A DNA stretch of 64,000 bases from Allobosea sp. Tri-44 (GCF_004123845.1 NZ_NBDP01000007.1:434001-498000), one strand, 5' to 3'; shown: positions 8,332 to 17,875, numbered from the stretch's first letter. The notes: generated by a model not told the origin, from the sequence alone. Program-made: numbers and translations.

Positions 8332-9459
8332 ATGAAAAACGTGGTCGTCATCGGCGCCGGCAAGATCGGCGCAACCATCGCCGACCTGCTCGGCGCGACC
8401 GGGGATTACCGCGTGGTGATCGCCGACCGCTCCAACGAACAGCTCGCCGCGATCAAGACCAGCTCGACGATCTCGACCCGCAGGGTTGACATCACTGACG
8501 AGGCCGAGCTCGCCCAGGTCCTGAACGGCGCCTTCGCCGTGCTCTCGGCCGCGCCCTACGATCTGACGACGCGCATCGCCGAGGCCGCCGCGGCGCAGGG
8601 CGTTCACTATCTCGACCTGACCGAGGACGTCGCCTCGACGCGCCGGGTCAAGGAGCTGGCGCTGACCGCCAAGGCGGCCCTGATCCCGCAATGCGGACTG
8701 GCGCCCGGTTTCATCTCGATCGTCGCCGCCGACCTCGCCCGCGATTTCGACCAGCTGGACAGCCTCAAGCTTCGGGTCGGCGCACTGCCGCAGTATCCGT
8801 CCAACGCGCTGAACTACAACCTGACCTGGAGCACGGACGGGGTCATCAACGAGTATTGCGAGCCCTGCGAGGCGGTCGTCAACGGCGAGCGCGTGCTGGT
8901 GCCGGCGATGGAAGAGCGCGAGGAGTTCTCGCTCGACGGCATCACCTATGAGGCCTTCAACACCTCGGGCGGGCTCGGCACGCTCTGCGACACGCTCGCC
9001 GGCAAGGTGCGCACGCTGAACTACCGGACGATCCGCTATCCCGGCCATTGCGCGATCATGAAGGCGCTGCTGCAGGATCTGCGCCTGTCCGAGCGCCGCG
9101 ACGTGCTCAAGGACATCTTCGAGAACGCCCTGCCGAGCACCCTGCAGGACGTGGTCGTGATCTTCGTCACCGCCAGCGGGCGGCTGAACGGGCGGCTGAC
9201 CCAGCAGACCTATGCCAACAAGGTCTACAGCGCCGTCGTCGGCGGCGTGATGCGCAGCGCGATCCAGATCACCACGGCGTCGGGCATCTGCGCGGTGCTC
9301 GACCTGCTCGCCCAAGGCAAGCTGCCGCAGAAGGGCTTCGTCAAGCAGGAGGATATCGGCTTCGACGCCTTCCTCGCCAACCGCTTCGGCCGCGCCTATG
9401 CCCGGCCCGAGGACCTCGGCAACGCGCCCGGCGAGAGCCACGCGGCCCGCGCCGCCTGA
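8332..9459 (+). CDS. Saccharopine dehydrogenase family protein (possible lysine 6-dehydrogenase)
   Basis: NAD(P)-dependent oxidoreductase of 375 residues with an N-terminal Rossmann motif VVVIGAGKIGATIADLL, a second acidic strand turn (VVIADRSNEQL), and the Sacchrp_dh C-terminal domain. LYS9-type saccharopine dehydrogenases and bacterial lysine 6-dehydrogenases share this fold; the size of about 370 residues and an adjacent AsnC regulator fit amino-acid catabolism. ATG 8332 was chosen over an earlier in-frame start because GGGGGAA precedes it. Which of the two reactions it carries out cannot be decided here. Confidence 0.85.
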   Translation: MKNVVVIGAGKIGATIADLLGATGDYRVVIADRSNEQLAAIKTSSTISTRRVDITDEAELAQVLNGAFAVLSAAPYDLTTRIAEAAAAQGVHYLDLTEDVASTRRVKELALTAKAALIPQCGLAPGFISIVAADLARDFDQLDSLKLRVGALPQYPSNALNYNLTWSTDGVINEYCEPCEAVVNGERVLVPAMEEREEFSLDGITYEAFNTSGGLGTLCDTLAGKVRTLNYRTIRYPGHCAIMKALLQDLRLSERRDVLKDIFENALPSTLQDVVVIFVTASGRLNGRLTQQTYANKVYSAVVGGVMRSAIQITTASGICAVLDLLAQGKLPQKGFVKQEDIGFDAFLANRFGRAYARPEDLGNAPGESHAARAA

Positions 9460-9565
9460 TCTGGCGCCAAGCATAATCCTCCCCGGCCCGCAAGCGGGCC
9501 AACGCAAGGGGTGCATGAGCGAGTGCGGGCTGGCAGCGGCTCGCTCCCGCGCTAGAAAAAGAAAA

Positions 9566-9583
9566 ATGGTTCCATAGGGAACG
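9566..9583. promoter_or_regulatory. Palindromic operator-like site upstream of the M81 gene
   Basis: ATGGTTCCATAGGGAACG contains the palindrome GTTCC-N4-GGAAC (9569-9582) and lies 23 bases before the M81 start. An 18-base near copy (15 of 18 identical) lies at 12848-12865 before the binding-protein gene of the same cluster. The shared site suggests one repressor or activator for both transcription units. Confidence 0.55.
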
Positions 9584-9605
9584 TTTCCGGGGGAGCGACC
9601 GAACG

Positions 9606-11093
9606 ATGGCCAGACGCGTCCTGATCGCGGAATTCATGCACGAGACGAACACTTTCAGTGTTCAGCTCACCGATGAGGCGGTGTTCCGCCATCACGGCGT
9701 CTTTCGCGACAATGAGGTGCCGGCCGCCTTCCAGGGCACGCGGACCTCGGTGGGCGCGGCTTTCGAGGCCGCCGAAAAATTCGGCTGGAGCCTGGTCCAC
9801 CCGCTGGTCACCGGAGCCAACCCGTCCGGCCGCGTCACCGACGCCGCTTTCGACGCTTTCGCCAACATGATCCTTGCCGCCTGCGAGCGACTCGACGGCG
9901 TGCTGCTGCATCTGCACGGGGCGATGGCGACGGAAAGCTCGGATGACGGCGAAGGCGAATTGCTGAAGCGCATCCGTGCCAAGGTCGGGCCCGATGTGCC
10001 GGTTGTCTCGGTGCTCGACCTGCACGCGACGCTGACGCAGCTGATGGCCGACAGCGCCAACGCGCTGATCTCCTACCGGACCTATCCGCATATCGACCAG
10101 TATGAGCGGACCTGGCAGGCTGCCGAACTGCTCAACCGCGCGATGAAGGGCGAGATCAGGCCGCGCGTCGCGGTGGCACGCCGGCCGATCCTCTATGCGC
10201 TCGATGGCGGGCGCACGACCTCGCCGCCGTTCATGGAGTTGCTGCGCCGCGGCGACGCGCTGGAAGCGGCGGGTGATGCGCTCGTGGTCAGCGTCCAGGC
10301 CGGCTTCTCCTCGGCCGATGTGCACGATATCGGTCCCTCGATCGCGGTCACCCATGACGACCGCGGCAAGGCGCAGGCCCTCGCCGAGGAGCTGATGGAC
10401 TATGCCTGGGAGCAGCGGCACTTCTCCTCGATCCACTTCACCCCGCTGAAGGAGGCGATGGCCAAGGCCAAGGCGGGCGAAGGCACGCTCGGTCCCGAGG
10501 CCGGCGGCAAGCCGCTGGTGATCTCGGATTATTCCGACAACCCCGGCTCCGGCGCCTATGGCGACGCGACCAACCTGCTGCGCGCCGTGCTCGATGCCGG
10601 CCTCAAGAATGTCGGCTTCCATGCGATCCGCGATCCCGAGGCCGCGCTCGCGGCGCAGGCGGCCGGCGTCGGCAATCGCGTCAAGCTCGAGCTCGGCGGC
10701 AAGGTCGATCCCAATACCGGCGGCGGCCCGCTTGAGCTCGACGCCCATGTCGTGGCGCTGACCGACGGGCATTTCATCTGCTACGGGCCAATGGCCGGCG
10801 GCGTCTGGCGCAATTACGGGCTCTCGGCGCTGCTGCGCGTCGACGATGTCGAGATCATCGTCATCACCCATAACGGCCAGGCGACCGACCTTGCCCAGTT
10901 CACCTCGCTCGGCGTCGATCCGACGCGGAAATCGACTGTCATCGTCAAGTCGATGCAGCATTTCCGCGCCGCCTTCGAGCCGATCGCGCGCGAGGTGATC
11001 GAGGTCGACACCGGCGCGCTCTCGACCAAGAACTTCAAGGAGCGCCCCTACCAAAAGGTGCGCCGCCCGATCTTCCCGCTCGACGACATCTGA
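9606..11093 (+). CDS. M81 family metallopeptidase (MlrC-like)
   Basis: 495-residue protein of the MlrC/M81 family, named for the microcystin-degradation protein MlrC; most members have unknown peptide or amide substrates. The N terminus carries the family motif EFMHETNTFS (residues 9-18) with putative zinc ligands, then LHLHGAMATE at about 101-110 and LDLHATLTQL at about 137-146. The C-terminal DUF1485-type region is present (YGDATNLLRAVL, GGKVDPNTGGGPLEL). It opens a plus-strand cluster with an amidohydrolase and a peptide transporter, which suggests breakdown of imported peptides. Confidence 0.92.
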   Translation: MARRVLIAEFMHETNTFSVQLTDEAVFRHHGVFRDNEVPAAFQGTRTSVGAAFEAAEKFGWSLVHPLVTGANPSGRVTDAAFDAFANMILAACERLDGVLLHLHGAMATESSDDGEGELLKRIRAKVGPDVPVVSVLDLHATLTQLMADSANALISYRTYPHIDQYERTWQAAELLNRAMKGEIRPRVAVARRPILYALDGGRTTSPPFMELLRRGDALEAAGDALVVSVQAGFSSADVHDIGPSIAVTHDDRGKAQALAEELMDYAWEQRHFSSIHFTPLKEAMAKAKAGEGTLGPEAGGKPLVISDYSDNPGSGAYGDATNLLRAVLDAGLKNVGFHAIRDPEAALAAQAAGVGNRVKLELGGKVDPNTGGGPLELDAHVVALTDGHFICYGPMAGGVWRNYGLSALLRVDDVEIIVITHNGQATDLAQFTSLGVDPTRKSTVIVKSMQHFRAAFEPIAREVIEVDTGALSTKNFKERPYQKVRRPIFPLDDI

Positions 11094-11172
11094 GTGGGAT
11101 CGAAGACCACGACCGGCCGCAAGCGCCGGCAGCGACAAGACCGGAGGATGCAAGGATGACGGAGCGAAGAGC

Positions 11173-12801
11173 ATGAGCGTCAAGGCCGATATCGTGCTGC
11201 GCGGCGGACCGATCTGGTGCGGCCGCGAGGAGGGCGTGGTCGAGGCGCTGGCGCTCTGGGGCGACAAGGTGCTCGCAGCCGGCAAGGACGCCGAGATCAC
11301 CAATCTTGTCGGACCATCGACCCGCATCATCGACCTCGCCGGCCGGCTGGCGACGCCGGGGCTGAACGATTCCCATCTGCATCTGATCTCGGTCGGCCTG
11401 ACCATGGACTGGGTCGACGCCCGTCCCGCCGCGGCGCCGACGCTGGAGGCGCTGCTCGGTCAGATCGCAGCCCGCGCCGCGAAGTCGAAGCCCGGCGAGT
11501 GGGTGCTGGCGCGTGGCTACGACCAGACCAAGCTCGACACCGGCCGCCATCCGTTCCGCGAGGAACTCGACCGGGCCTCCCCGAACAATCCGGTGATGCT
11601 GGTCCGGACCTGTGGCCACATCTCGATCTGCAATTCGAAGGCGCTGGCGCTCGGCGGTATCGACGAGAATTCACCGACGCCGCCGGGCGGGCTGATCGAA
11701 CAGCAGAACGGCCGTCTTACCGGCATGCTGGCGGAGAATGCCCGCGCCCCGGTCAAGGCCGCTATTCCGGCACCGAGCGAGGAGCAGCTCCTCGCTGCGA
11801 TCGAGCGCGGCGGGCAATATCTGCTCTCGCTCGGGATCACCAGTTGCATGGACGCAGCAGTCGGGATGGTCACCGGCTTCGACGAGATCGCGGCCTACCA
11901 CAAGGCCAAGCGTGATGGCCGTTTGCCGGTGCGTACCTGGCTCGCCCTGCTCGGCGACGAGGGCCGCTCGATCGTACCGCAATGCCATGCGGCGGGGCTG
12001 ATCTCCGGCACCGGCGACGAGATGCTGATGATCGGCGCGGTCAAGATCTTCTTGGACGGCTCGGCCGGCGGGCGCACCGCCTGGATGAGCGAGCCCTATC
12101 TCGGCGACGACAAGACCATCGGCGTCCAGATGCTCTCGAACGAGGAGCTTGAGCGCCAGGTGCTGGACGCCCATGCCAAGGGCTACCAGCTCGCCTGCCA
12201 CGCCATCGGCGATGCGGCGATCGAGCAATTGATCACTGCCTATGAGAAGGCGCTGGCTGCCCATCCCGATCCCGACCGGCGCCACCGCATCGAACATTGC
12301 GGCTTCTCGACGCCGCAGCAGCACGAGCGGATGGTCAAGGCCGGGATCTATCCCTGCCCGCAGCAGGTCTTCATCCACGATTTCGGCGACGCCTACGTCA
12401 AGGTGCTCGGCGAGGAGCGGGCGCTGCCAAGCTATCCGTTCCGGACCTGGTTCGATCTCGGCCTGAAGCCGGCGACCGGCAGCGATGCGCCGGTCTGCGA
12501 TCCCGATCCGTTCCCGAACTTCCACACCATGCTGACGCGCCAGACCTGGCGCGGCACGGTGATGGACGAACGCCAGCGCGTCTCGATCGAGGAAGCGCTG
12601 CAGGCCTACACCGAATACGGCGCCTTCTCGCAAAAGCAGGAAGCGGTGAAGGGCAAGCTGAAGCCCGGCTTCCTCGCCGACATCGCCGTGTTCTCGCGCA
12701 ATCTGCTCTCGGCCGCGCCGGAGGAAATCCTGAAGGACACCCGCTGCGACCTCACCATCCGCGGCGGCGCGGTCGTCTACGAGCGTTGGGGCGGCGCGTG
12801 A
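11173..12801 (+). CDS. Amidohydrolase family protein (YtcJ-like)
   Basis: 542-residue metal-dependent amidohydrolase of the YtcJ/AmdA-like group. An N-terminal beta domain (VLRGGPIWCG) precedes the first metal motif NDSHLHL (His at about 68 and 70). Later come KIFLDGSAGGRTAWM, the ACHAIGDAAIEQ motif, HRIEHCGF, the catalytic-type ATGSDAPV, and a C-terminal KPGFLADIAVFSRN strand that closes the barrel. The start ATG 11173 follows M81 by 79 bases. It probably hydrolyses an amide or cyclic amide derived from the cluster's substrate. Confidence 0.9.
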   Translation: MSVKADIVLRGGPIWCGREEGVVEALALWGDKVLAAGKDAEITNLVGPSTRIIDLAGRLATPGLNDSHLHLISVGLTMDWVDARPAAAPTLEALLGQIAARAAKSKPGEWVLARGYDQTKLDTGRHPFREELDRASPNNPVMLVRTCGHISICNSKALALGGIDENSPTPPGGLIEQQNGRLTGMLAENARAPVKAAIPAPSEEQLLAAIERGGQYLLSLGITSCMDAAVGMVTGFDEIAAYHKAKRDGRLPVRTWLALLGDEGRSIVPQCHAAGLISGTGDEMLMIGAVKIFLDGSAGGRTAWMSEPYLGDDKTIGVQMLSNEELERQVLDAHAKGYQLACHAIGDAAIEQLITAYEKALAAHPDPDRRHRIEHCGFSTPQQHERMVKAGIYPCPQQVFIHDFGDAYVKVLGEERALPSYPFRTWFDLGLKPATGSDAPVCDPDPFPNFHTMLTRQTWRGTVMDERQRVSIEEALQAYTEYGAFSQKQEAVKGKLKPGFLADIAVFSRNLLSAAPEEILKDTRCDLTIRGGAVVYERWGGA

Positions 12802-12847
12802 ACGCGCTGCACAATGGAAACAAGAAGACGGGGCGTGAAAGCCCGCT

Positions 12848-12865
12848 ATGGTTTCAAATGGAACG
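12848..12865. promoter_or_regulatory. Second copy of the cluster operator-like site
   Basis: ATGGTTTCAAATGGAACG matches the site at 9566-9583 at 15 of 18 positions and keeps the GGTT...GGAACG half-sites. It lies 65 bases before the GTG start of the binding protein, in the 129-base gap after the amidohydrolase. This implies a separate, co-regulated promoter for the transporter genes. Confidence 0.5.
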
Positions 12866-12930
12866 AATACCGGCGCCGATCAACGGCGCCGACTTCAAAA
12901 GAGTTCACCAATAAATTGGGAGGTTTCGAC

Positions 12931-14523
12931 GTGTTGAAAAAGCTTGCCTTCACGACCGCGCTGACATTCGCGGCCTTCACCCTCCAGGCGCAGGCCCAGG
13001 AGCCGCGCCGCGGCGGCACCATCCGCTTCACCGCGCCGTACGGGGCGTCCTTCGTCAGCAATGACAGCCATGTCTCGAACCAGATCCAGGACGAGATCTA
13101 CGGCTATGCGCTGCATGGCATGCTCTACAAATGGGATGCCAAGAACGGCAAGCCGGTGCTCGACATCGCCGAAAGCGTCCAGGTCTCGGCCGACGGCAAG
13201 ACCTATACCTACAAGCTGCGCGACAATGCGCTCTTCCACAACGGCCGCAAGCTGACGGCCGACGACGTCATCTGGTCCTATACCCGCATCATGGACGGCT
13301 CGAAGAACTATCCCGGCGCGCGCTACGTCGCCCGCATCGTCGGCGCGACCGATGTCCAGAAGGGCCAGGCCAAGGAAATCTCCGGCCTGAAGAAGATCGA
13401 CGATTCCAGCTTCTCGATGACGCTGACCGACAAGGCCGATCCCGGCTACTTCCTGTTCCAGGCGCAGACCGCGATCCTGCCGGCCAAGGAAGCGCAGGCC
13501 GCCGGCTTCTTCGACAAGCCGATCGGCCTCGGGCCCTTCAAGTTCGTCGAGCACGTGCCGGGCTCGCGCATGGCCTTCGAGCGCTGGGACAAGTACTACC
13601 TGGCCGGCAAGCCCTATGCTGACAAGCTCGTCATTTCGCCGATGGGCGAGGCGGCGGCGCGTGATGTCGCCTTCCGCAACAAGGAGGTCGACGTCTCGAT
13701 CCTGGGCTCGACCCAGTACGTCGCCTACAAGGCCGACCCGAACCTGTCGAAGGGCATTCTGGAGGTCGCCGAGGTCTTCACCCGCAATATGGGCATGAAC
13801 CCGACCTTCAAGCCCTTCTCCGACAAGCGGGTGCGCCAGGCGATCAACTACGCCATCGACAGCGAGCTGATCATCAAGCGCCTCGTCCGCGACAAGGCCT
13901 ATCGCGCCGCGAGCTGGCTGCCGCTGTCCTCGCCGGCCTTCGACAAGGACGCCAAACCCTACGCCTTCGATCCGGAAAAGGCCAAGAAGCTCCTGGTCGA
14001 GGCCGGCTATCCGGATGGTTTCGAGTTCGAGTGGACCGCGACGCCGAACGAGAGCTGGGGCGTTCCGATCGTCGAGGCGACGATCCCGATGCTCGCCAAG
14101 GTCGGCATCAAGGTGAAGGTCAAGCCGGTCGAAACCTCGGCGCTCGGCGGCGTCGTCATAGGCGGCGACTTCCAGGCCTATATCTGGTCGAACACCTCCG
14201 GTCCGGACACGCTGACCGCGCTGAAGTGCTTCCACTCCTCGACGCCGCGCTCGTCCTGCAACTACACCACCTTCAAGAACGCAGGCTTCGACAAGCTGAT
14301 CGACGACGCTTCGTCCGAAGCCGATCCGGCCAAGCAGCTCGACCTGCTGAAGAAGGCCAACGCCCTGCTGCAGGACGAGGCGCCGGTCTGGTTCTTCAAC
14401 TACAACAAGGCGGTTCTGGCCTATCAGCCCTGGCTGCACGGCCTCCAGCCGAACTCGACCGAGCTCGCGCTGCAGCGTTACGAGGAGCTCTGGGTCGACA
14501 CCACCTCGCCCGCGGCGAAGTAA
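12931..14523 (+). CDS. Peptide ABC transporter substrate-binding protein (SBP_bac_5)
   Basis: Periplasmic binding protein of 530 residues. GTG 12931 was chosen because it begins the signal peptide LKKLAFTTALTFAAFTLQ, cleaved near AQAQ, and GGGAGG lies seven bases before it; the frame is open 39 codons further upstream without any recognisable sequence. The mature N terminus EPRRGGTIRFTAP and the LTADDVIWSYTRIMDGS segment are typical of the family. It feeds the permeases encoded just downstream. Confidence 0.92.
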   Translation: MLKKLAFTTALTFAAFTLQAQAQEPRRGGTIRFTAPYGASFVSNDSHVSNQIQDEIYGYALHGMLYKWDAKNGKPVLDIAESVQVSADGKTYTYKLRDNALFHNGRKLTADDVIWSYTRIMDGSKNYPGARYVARIVGATDVQKGQAKEISGLKKIDDSSFSMTLTDKADPGYFLFQAQTAILPAKEAQAAGFFDKPIGLGPFKFVEHVPGSRMAFERWDKYYLAGKPYADKLVISPMGEAAARDVAFRNKEVDVSILGSTQYVAYKADPNLSKGILEVAEVFTRNMGMNPTFKPFSDKRVRQAINYAIDSELIIKRLVRDKAYRAASWLPLSSPAFDKDAKPYAFDPEKAKKLLVEAGYPDGFEFEWTATPNESWGVPIVEATIPMLAKVGIKVKVKPVETSALGGVVIGGDFQAYIWSNTSGPDTLTALKCFHSSTPRSSCNYTTFKNAGFDKLIDDASSEADPAKQLDLLKKANALLQDEAPVWFFNYNKAVLAYQPWLHGLQPNSTELALQRYEELWVDTTSPAAK

Positions 14524-14533
14524 CACCATCCTG

Positions 14534-14571
14534 AGCTCCCGCCGCCGCGCCATCGCGCAACGGCGGGAGCT
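14534..14571. other. Strong intercistronic hairpin
   Basis: AGCTCCCGCCG (14534-14544) and CGGCGGGAGCT (14561-14571) form a perfect 11-bp stem with a 16-base loop, starting 10 bases after the binding-protein stop. There is no T-run, so it is more likely a 3'-end-protecting or attenuating structure between binding-protein and permease messages than a full terminator. Confidence 0.6.
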
Positions 14572-14628
14572 TGTCCGCATCCGCTCGTCGGTCACGACCC
14601 GCGCTAGCGGCGGTCAGGAGCTATTGTC

Positions 14629-15564
14629 ATGTTGCCTTATGTCTTTCGCCGGCTGCTCCAGGCCATCCCGATCCTGCTGGCGGTCGCGGCCCTGATCTTC
14701 GTGCTGTTCAGCGTGATCCCCGGCAATTTCGCCACCAGCCAGATGGCCGACGGGCGAAGCAATATCGACGCTGCCACGATCGAGCGGATGAACCAGCAGT
14801 TCGGCCTCAACGACCCGCTGCCGTTGCGTTTCGCAAAATATGTCGGGGGCCTCGCGACCTTCGACCTCGGCGATTCCTTCCGCACCCGCCAACCCGTGAC
14901 CAAACTGATCGGCGAGCGGCTCTGGCCGAGCCTGCAACTCGCGCTCGCCGCCATGCTCTTCGCCATCGTCATCGGCGTGCCGCTCGGCTTCGTGGCCGCA
15001 CTGAAGCCAGGCGGCTGGATCGACATGTTCTCGATGGTCTTCGCCGTGTCCGGCCTGTCGCTGCCGATGTTCTGGCTCGGCCTGCTCCTGATGTATGCCT
15101 TCGCGCTGACGCTGAACTGGTTCCCCAGCTTCGGCTATGGCGATGGCGATCCGCGCTACATCGTGCTGCCGGCGATCGCGCTCGGCGTCTCGCCATTGGC
15201 CCTCCTCGCCCGGACCGCCCGCGCCGCCGTGCTCGAGATCATGCACGCCGACTTCGTCCGTACCGCCCGCGCCAAGGGCGCCAGCGCCTACCGGGTGATG
15301 CGCTGGCATGTCGCCCGCAATGCGCTGGTCATCGTGCTGACCACGCTCGGCCTGCAATTCGGCTCGGTCCTCGGCCAGGCGGTCGTTGTCGAGAAGCTCT
15401 TCGCCTGGCCGGGCCTCGGCTCGCTCCTGGTCGACAGCGTCACCTGGCGCGACATCCCGGCGGTACAGGGCTGCATCCTGACGATCGTGCTCTTCTTCCT
15501 CGTCGTGAACATCGCCGTCGACGTGCTTTGCGCCGTCGTCGATCCGCGCATCAAGTACAGCTAG
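14629..15564 (+). CDS. Peptide ABC transporter permease, DppB/OppB type
   Basis: Inner-membrane permease of 311 residues, MLPYVFRRLLQAIPILLAV at the N terminus followed by FVLFSVIPGNF (the usual proline-glycine motif of this subunit). The BPD_transp_1 domain includes the EAA loop ADFVRTARAKGASAY and VVEKLFAWPGLGSLL. It starts at ATG 14629 with CAGGAG eight bases upstream. Its partner permease begins 8 bases after its stop. Confidence 0.93.
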   Translation: MLPYVFRRLLQAIPILLAVAALIFVLFSVIPGNFATSQMADGRSNIDAATIERMNQQFGLNDPLPLRFAKYVGGLATFDLGDSFRTRQPVTKLIGERLWPSLQLALAAMLFAIVIGVPLGFVAALKPGGWIDMFSMVFAVSGLSLPMFWLGLLLMYAFALTLNWFPSFGYGDGDPRYIVLPAIALGVSPLALLARTARAAVLEIMHADFVRTARAKGASAYRVMRWHVARNALVIVLTTLGLQFGSVLGQAVVVEKLFAWPGLGSLLVDSVTWRDIPAVQGCILTIVLFFLVVNIAVDVLCAVVDPRIKYS

Positions 15565-15572
15565 GTCGCTCC

Positions 15573-16394
15573 ATGAAGTTTCGTGCCAACCTCTGGATCG
15601 GCGCCACCTGCTTTGCGCTCGTCGTCGCAGGCGGCGTTTTCGCGCCCTGGCTCGCCCATACCGATCCGGTGATGGACGCCAATCTGATGAACGCCGAAGT
15701 TCCGCCCGGCTCCGAATTCTGGTTCGGCACCGACGCGCAAGGCCGCGACATCTACAGCCGCGTGCTCCATGGCGCCCGCATCTCGTTGACAGTCGGTATC
15801 GTCTCGCAATTGATCAACACGCTGATCGGCGTCGCGCTTGGCCTCTCCGCCGGCTACTGGGGCGGCTGGTGGGACGATTTCGTCAACGGCCTCACCAACA
15901 TGATGCTCGCCATTCCCTCGCTGATCTTCGCGCTGGCGATCATGGCCATTCTGCAGCCGGGCCTCACCAGCCTGCTGATCGCGCTCGGCCTGACCAACTG
16001 GTCCTTCACCTGCCGCCTGACGCGGGCCGCGACCCTGTCGGTGAAGTCGCTCGGTTATGTCGAGGCCGCCAGATCACTGGGATACGGCACCTTCCGGATC
16101 ATGTTCACGCAGATCCTGCCGAACATCGCCGGCCCGATCATCGTGATCGGCACGCTCGGCATGGGCGGCGCGGTGCTGGCCGAAGCCTCGCTCTCCTTCC
16201 TCGGGCTCGGCATCCGCCCGCCCTTCCCGAGCTGGGGCTCGATGCTGTCAGACGCGCGCGACCAGATCTCGACCGCACCGTGGATCTCGATCTTCCCAGG
16301 CCTTGCCATCTTCCTAACCGTGCTCGGCCTCAACCTGCTCGGCGACGGCCTGCGCGACATCCTCGACCCGCACTCGCAGACCCGCAAAGCCTGA
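15573..16394 (+). CDS. Peptide ABC transporter permease, DppC/OppC type
   Basis: Inner-membrane permease of 273 residues. A first helix (residues about 5-25) is followed by FGTDAQGRDIYSRVLHGAR, the DppC signature, then a BPD_transp_1 domain with the EAA loop YVEAARSLGYG and EASLSFLGLGIRPP. The frame stays open far upstream, but ATG 15573 sits 8 bases after the DppB stop. No ATP-binding gene follows in this cluster, so the ATPase must be shared or encoded elsewhere. Confidence 0.93.
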   Translation: MKFRANLWIGATCFALVVAGGVFAPWLAHTDPVMDANLMNAEVPPGSEFWFGTDAQGRDIYSRVLHGARISLTVGIVSQLINTLIGVALGLSAGYWGGWWDDFVNGLTNMMLAIPSLIFALAIMAILQPGLTSLLIALGLTNWSFTCRLTRAATLSVKSLGYVEAARSLGYGTFRIMFTQILPNIAGPIIVIGTLGMGGAVLAEASLSFLGLGIRPPFPSWGSMLSDARDQISTAPWISIFPGLAIFLTVLGLNLLGDGLRDILDPHSQTRKA

Positions 16395-16420
16395 ACTCCC
16401 CTTCCGACGAGAGCCATCCT

Positions 16421-17386
16421 GTGACCACCACCGACCTCGACGACGGCCCGCTCGAAACCATCCGCTTCATCGGGCTGAAGCCCGGCCCGAAACTGATCGT
16501 GACCGGCGCCGTCCACGGCAACGAGCCCTGCGGGCCGACCGCGATCCGCCGCGCCATCGAGGAGTGCCGCGCGGGCAAGATCAAGATCCTGCGCGGCGAG
16601 GTCACCTTTCTGCCCGTCACCAATCCCAAGGCTTTCCGCCTGAAGACCCGCGAGGGCGACCGCAATTTCAACCGCGACCTGCGCGAGCGGCCGCTGGCAA
16701 GTGATTACGAGGACCGGATCGGCAATCCTGTCTGCACGCTGCTGCGCCAGCACGACGCGCTGCTCGACATCCACTCCTTCCGGCAGGAGGGCGAGCCCTT
16801 CGTCTTCTTCGGCCCGGCCGACAATCGCGGCGAGCTCGAACCCTTCGCCCGGGCGGAGGAGGAGATGGCGCTCGCCTCGTGCCTCGGCGTTTCCACGGCC
16901 ATCCATGGCTGGCTCGACAATTATGCAAGGCTGCTCGACATCCGCTCGCGCCTGCCGGTGCCGAAGCTTAACGTCACCGAGGGCTATGGCACGACCGAGT
17001 TCATGCGCTTTTGCGGCGGCTATGCGGTGACGCTGGAATGCGGCACGCATGACGACCCGAAGGCCGCCGATATCGGCTATACGGCGATCAGCAACACGCT
17101 GGCGCAATTGCAGCTGGTCGACGCGCCCCTGCCGCCGGCAGCGCTCAGCGACGTGATCGAGATGGTCGAGGTGCTGCTCTGCGGGGCGGAGGGCGACCGC
17201 GCCGAAACAGGCTGGCGCACCGGCGATGCGGTCAAGGCCGGCGCCACCCTTGCCCGTCGCGCCGACGGCACCAAGGTGACAGCGCCGCGCGATGGCTACA
17301 TCATCTTCCCAAATGTCGCGCCCAAGCTCGGCGAGGCGATCTGCCATTTCGGCGTCGCGAGCAATCGCGCGATTGGAGTCGCCTGA
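16421..17386 (+). CDS. Succinylglutamate desuccinylase/aspartoacylase family protein
   Basis: Zinc carboxypeptidase-fold hydrolase of 321 residues. GAVHGNEPCGP (residues about 28-38) gives the first zinc His and Glu, and DIHSF the second zinc His. The C-terminal half has a biotinyl/lipoyl-like sandwich (AGATLARRADGTKVTAPRDG), common in the AstE/AspA relatives. GTG 16421 was chosen because it is the first start after the permease stop, 26 bases away, with GAGAG upstream; the frame itself opens inside the permease gene. It probably deacylates an imported N-acyl amino acid. Confidence 0.85.
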   Translation: MTTTDLDDGPLETIRFIGLKPGPKLIVTGAVHGNEPCGPTAIRRAIEECRAGKIKILRGEVTFLPVTNPKAFRLKTREGDRNFNRDLRERPLASDYEDRIGNPVCTLLRQHDALLDIHSFRQEGEPFVFFGPADNRGELEPFARAEEEMALASCLGVSTAIHGWLDNYARLLDIRSRLPVPKLNVTEGYGTTEFMRFCGGYAVTLECGTHDDPKAADIGYTAISNTLAQLQLVDAPLPPAALSDVIEMVEVLLCGAEGDRAETGWRTGDAVKAGATLARRADGTKVTAPRDGYIIFPNVAPKLGEAICHFGVASNRAIGVA

Positions 17387-17398
17387 CGCAAGCGCCGA

Positions 17399-17875
17399 TC
17401 AGCGCCGGCCGGCGGCGACGAATTTGTCGCCGTCCCAGGCGAGACGGCGCTGGCATTCCAGGTGACCCGAGCGGCCGCAGGCGCTGCCATGCAGCGACAG
17501 CACCAGCACGGACTTGCCGCCGGCCTGGGCGAGCGACCAGTCACGGACGTTATTGCCGAAAGCCTGGCGATAGCCCGTACCGCTTGAGATCAGGATGTCG
17601 AGCGTGCAGCCGGCCGAACCGCAGAACGGGTTGGTCATGATCCCGCCGACGCATTCGGACTGGCTATAGTCGAGCAGATAGTCGGGCTGGCCGTCGCCGT
17701 TGAAATCGGCCGTCCGCTGGAAGCCCGGCTTGAACGTCGCGCGCCCGCCACAGGTATCCCGGATTTCGGCGCGCACCTTGGCGATCTCGGCGGGAACCGT
17801 CGGTTGCGCCAAGGCGCCGGCGCCGAGCTGAGCGGCGAAGGCCAGGACGAAAGCAAGACTGCGCCACAACCCCAT
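17399..17875 (-). CDS. Secreted hypothetical protein with an FG-GAP/EF-hand-like loop
   Basis: 158 residues with a clear signal peptide (SLAFVLAFAAQLGAGALAQ, cleavage near residue 23). The mature part has TADFNGDGQPDYLLDYS, a Dx[DN]xDG-type calcium-binding loop as found in FG-GAP/VCBS repeats, and six cysteines that could form disulfides. No enzyme motif is visible and the function is unknown. It ends 12 bases from the convergent desuccinylase-like gene and is divergent from aroQ. Confidence 0.7.
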   Translation of the reverse strand: MGLWRSLAFVLAFAAQLGAGALAQPTVPAEIAKVRAEIRDTCGGRATFKPGFQRTADFNGDGQPDYLLDYSQSECVGGIMTNPFCGSAGCTLDILISSGTGYRQAFGNNVRDWSLAQAGGKSVLVLSLHGSACGRSGHLECQRRLAWDGDKFVAAGRR

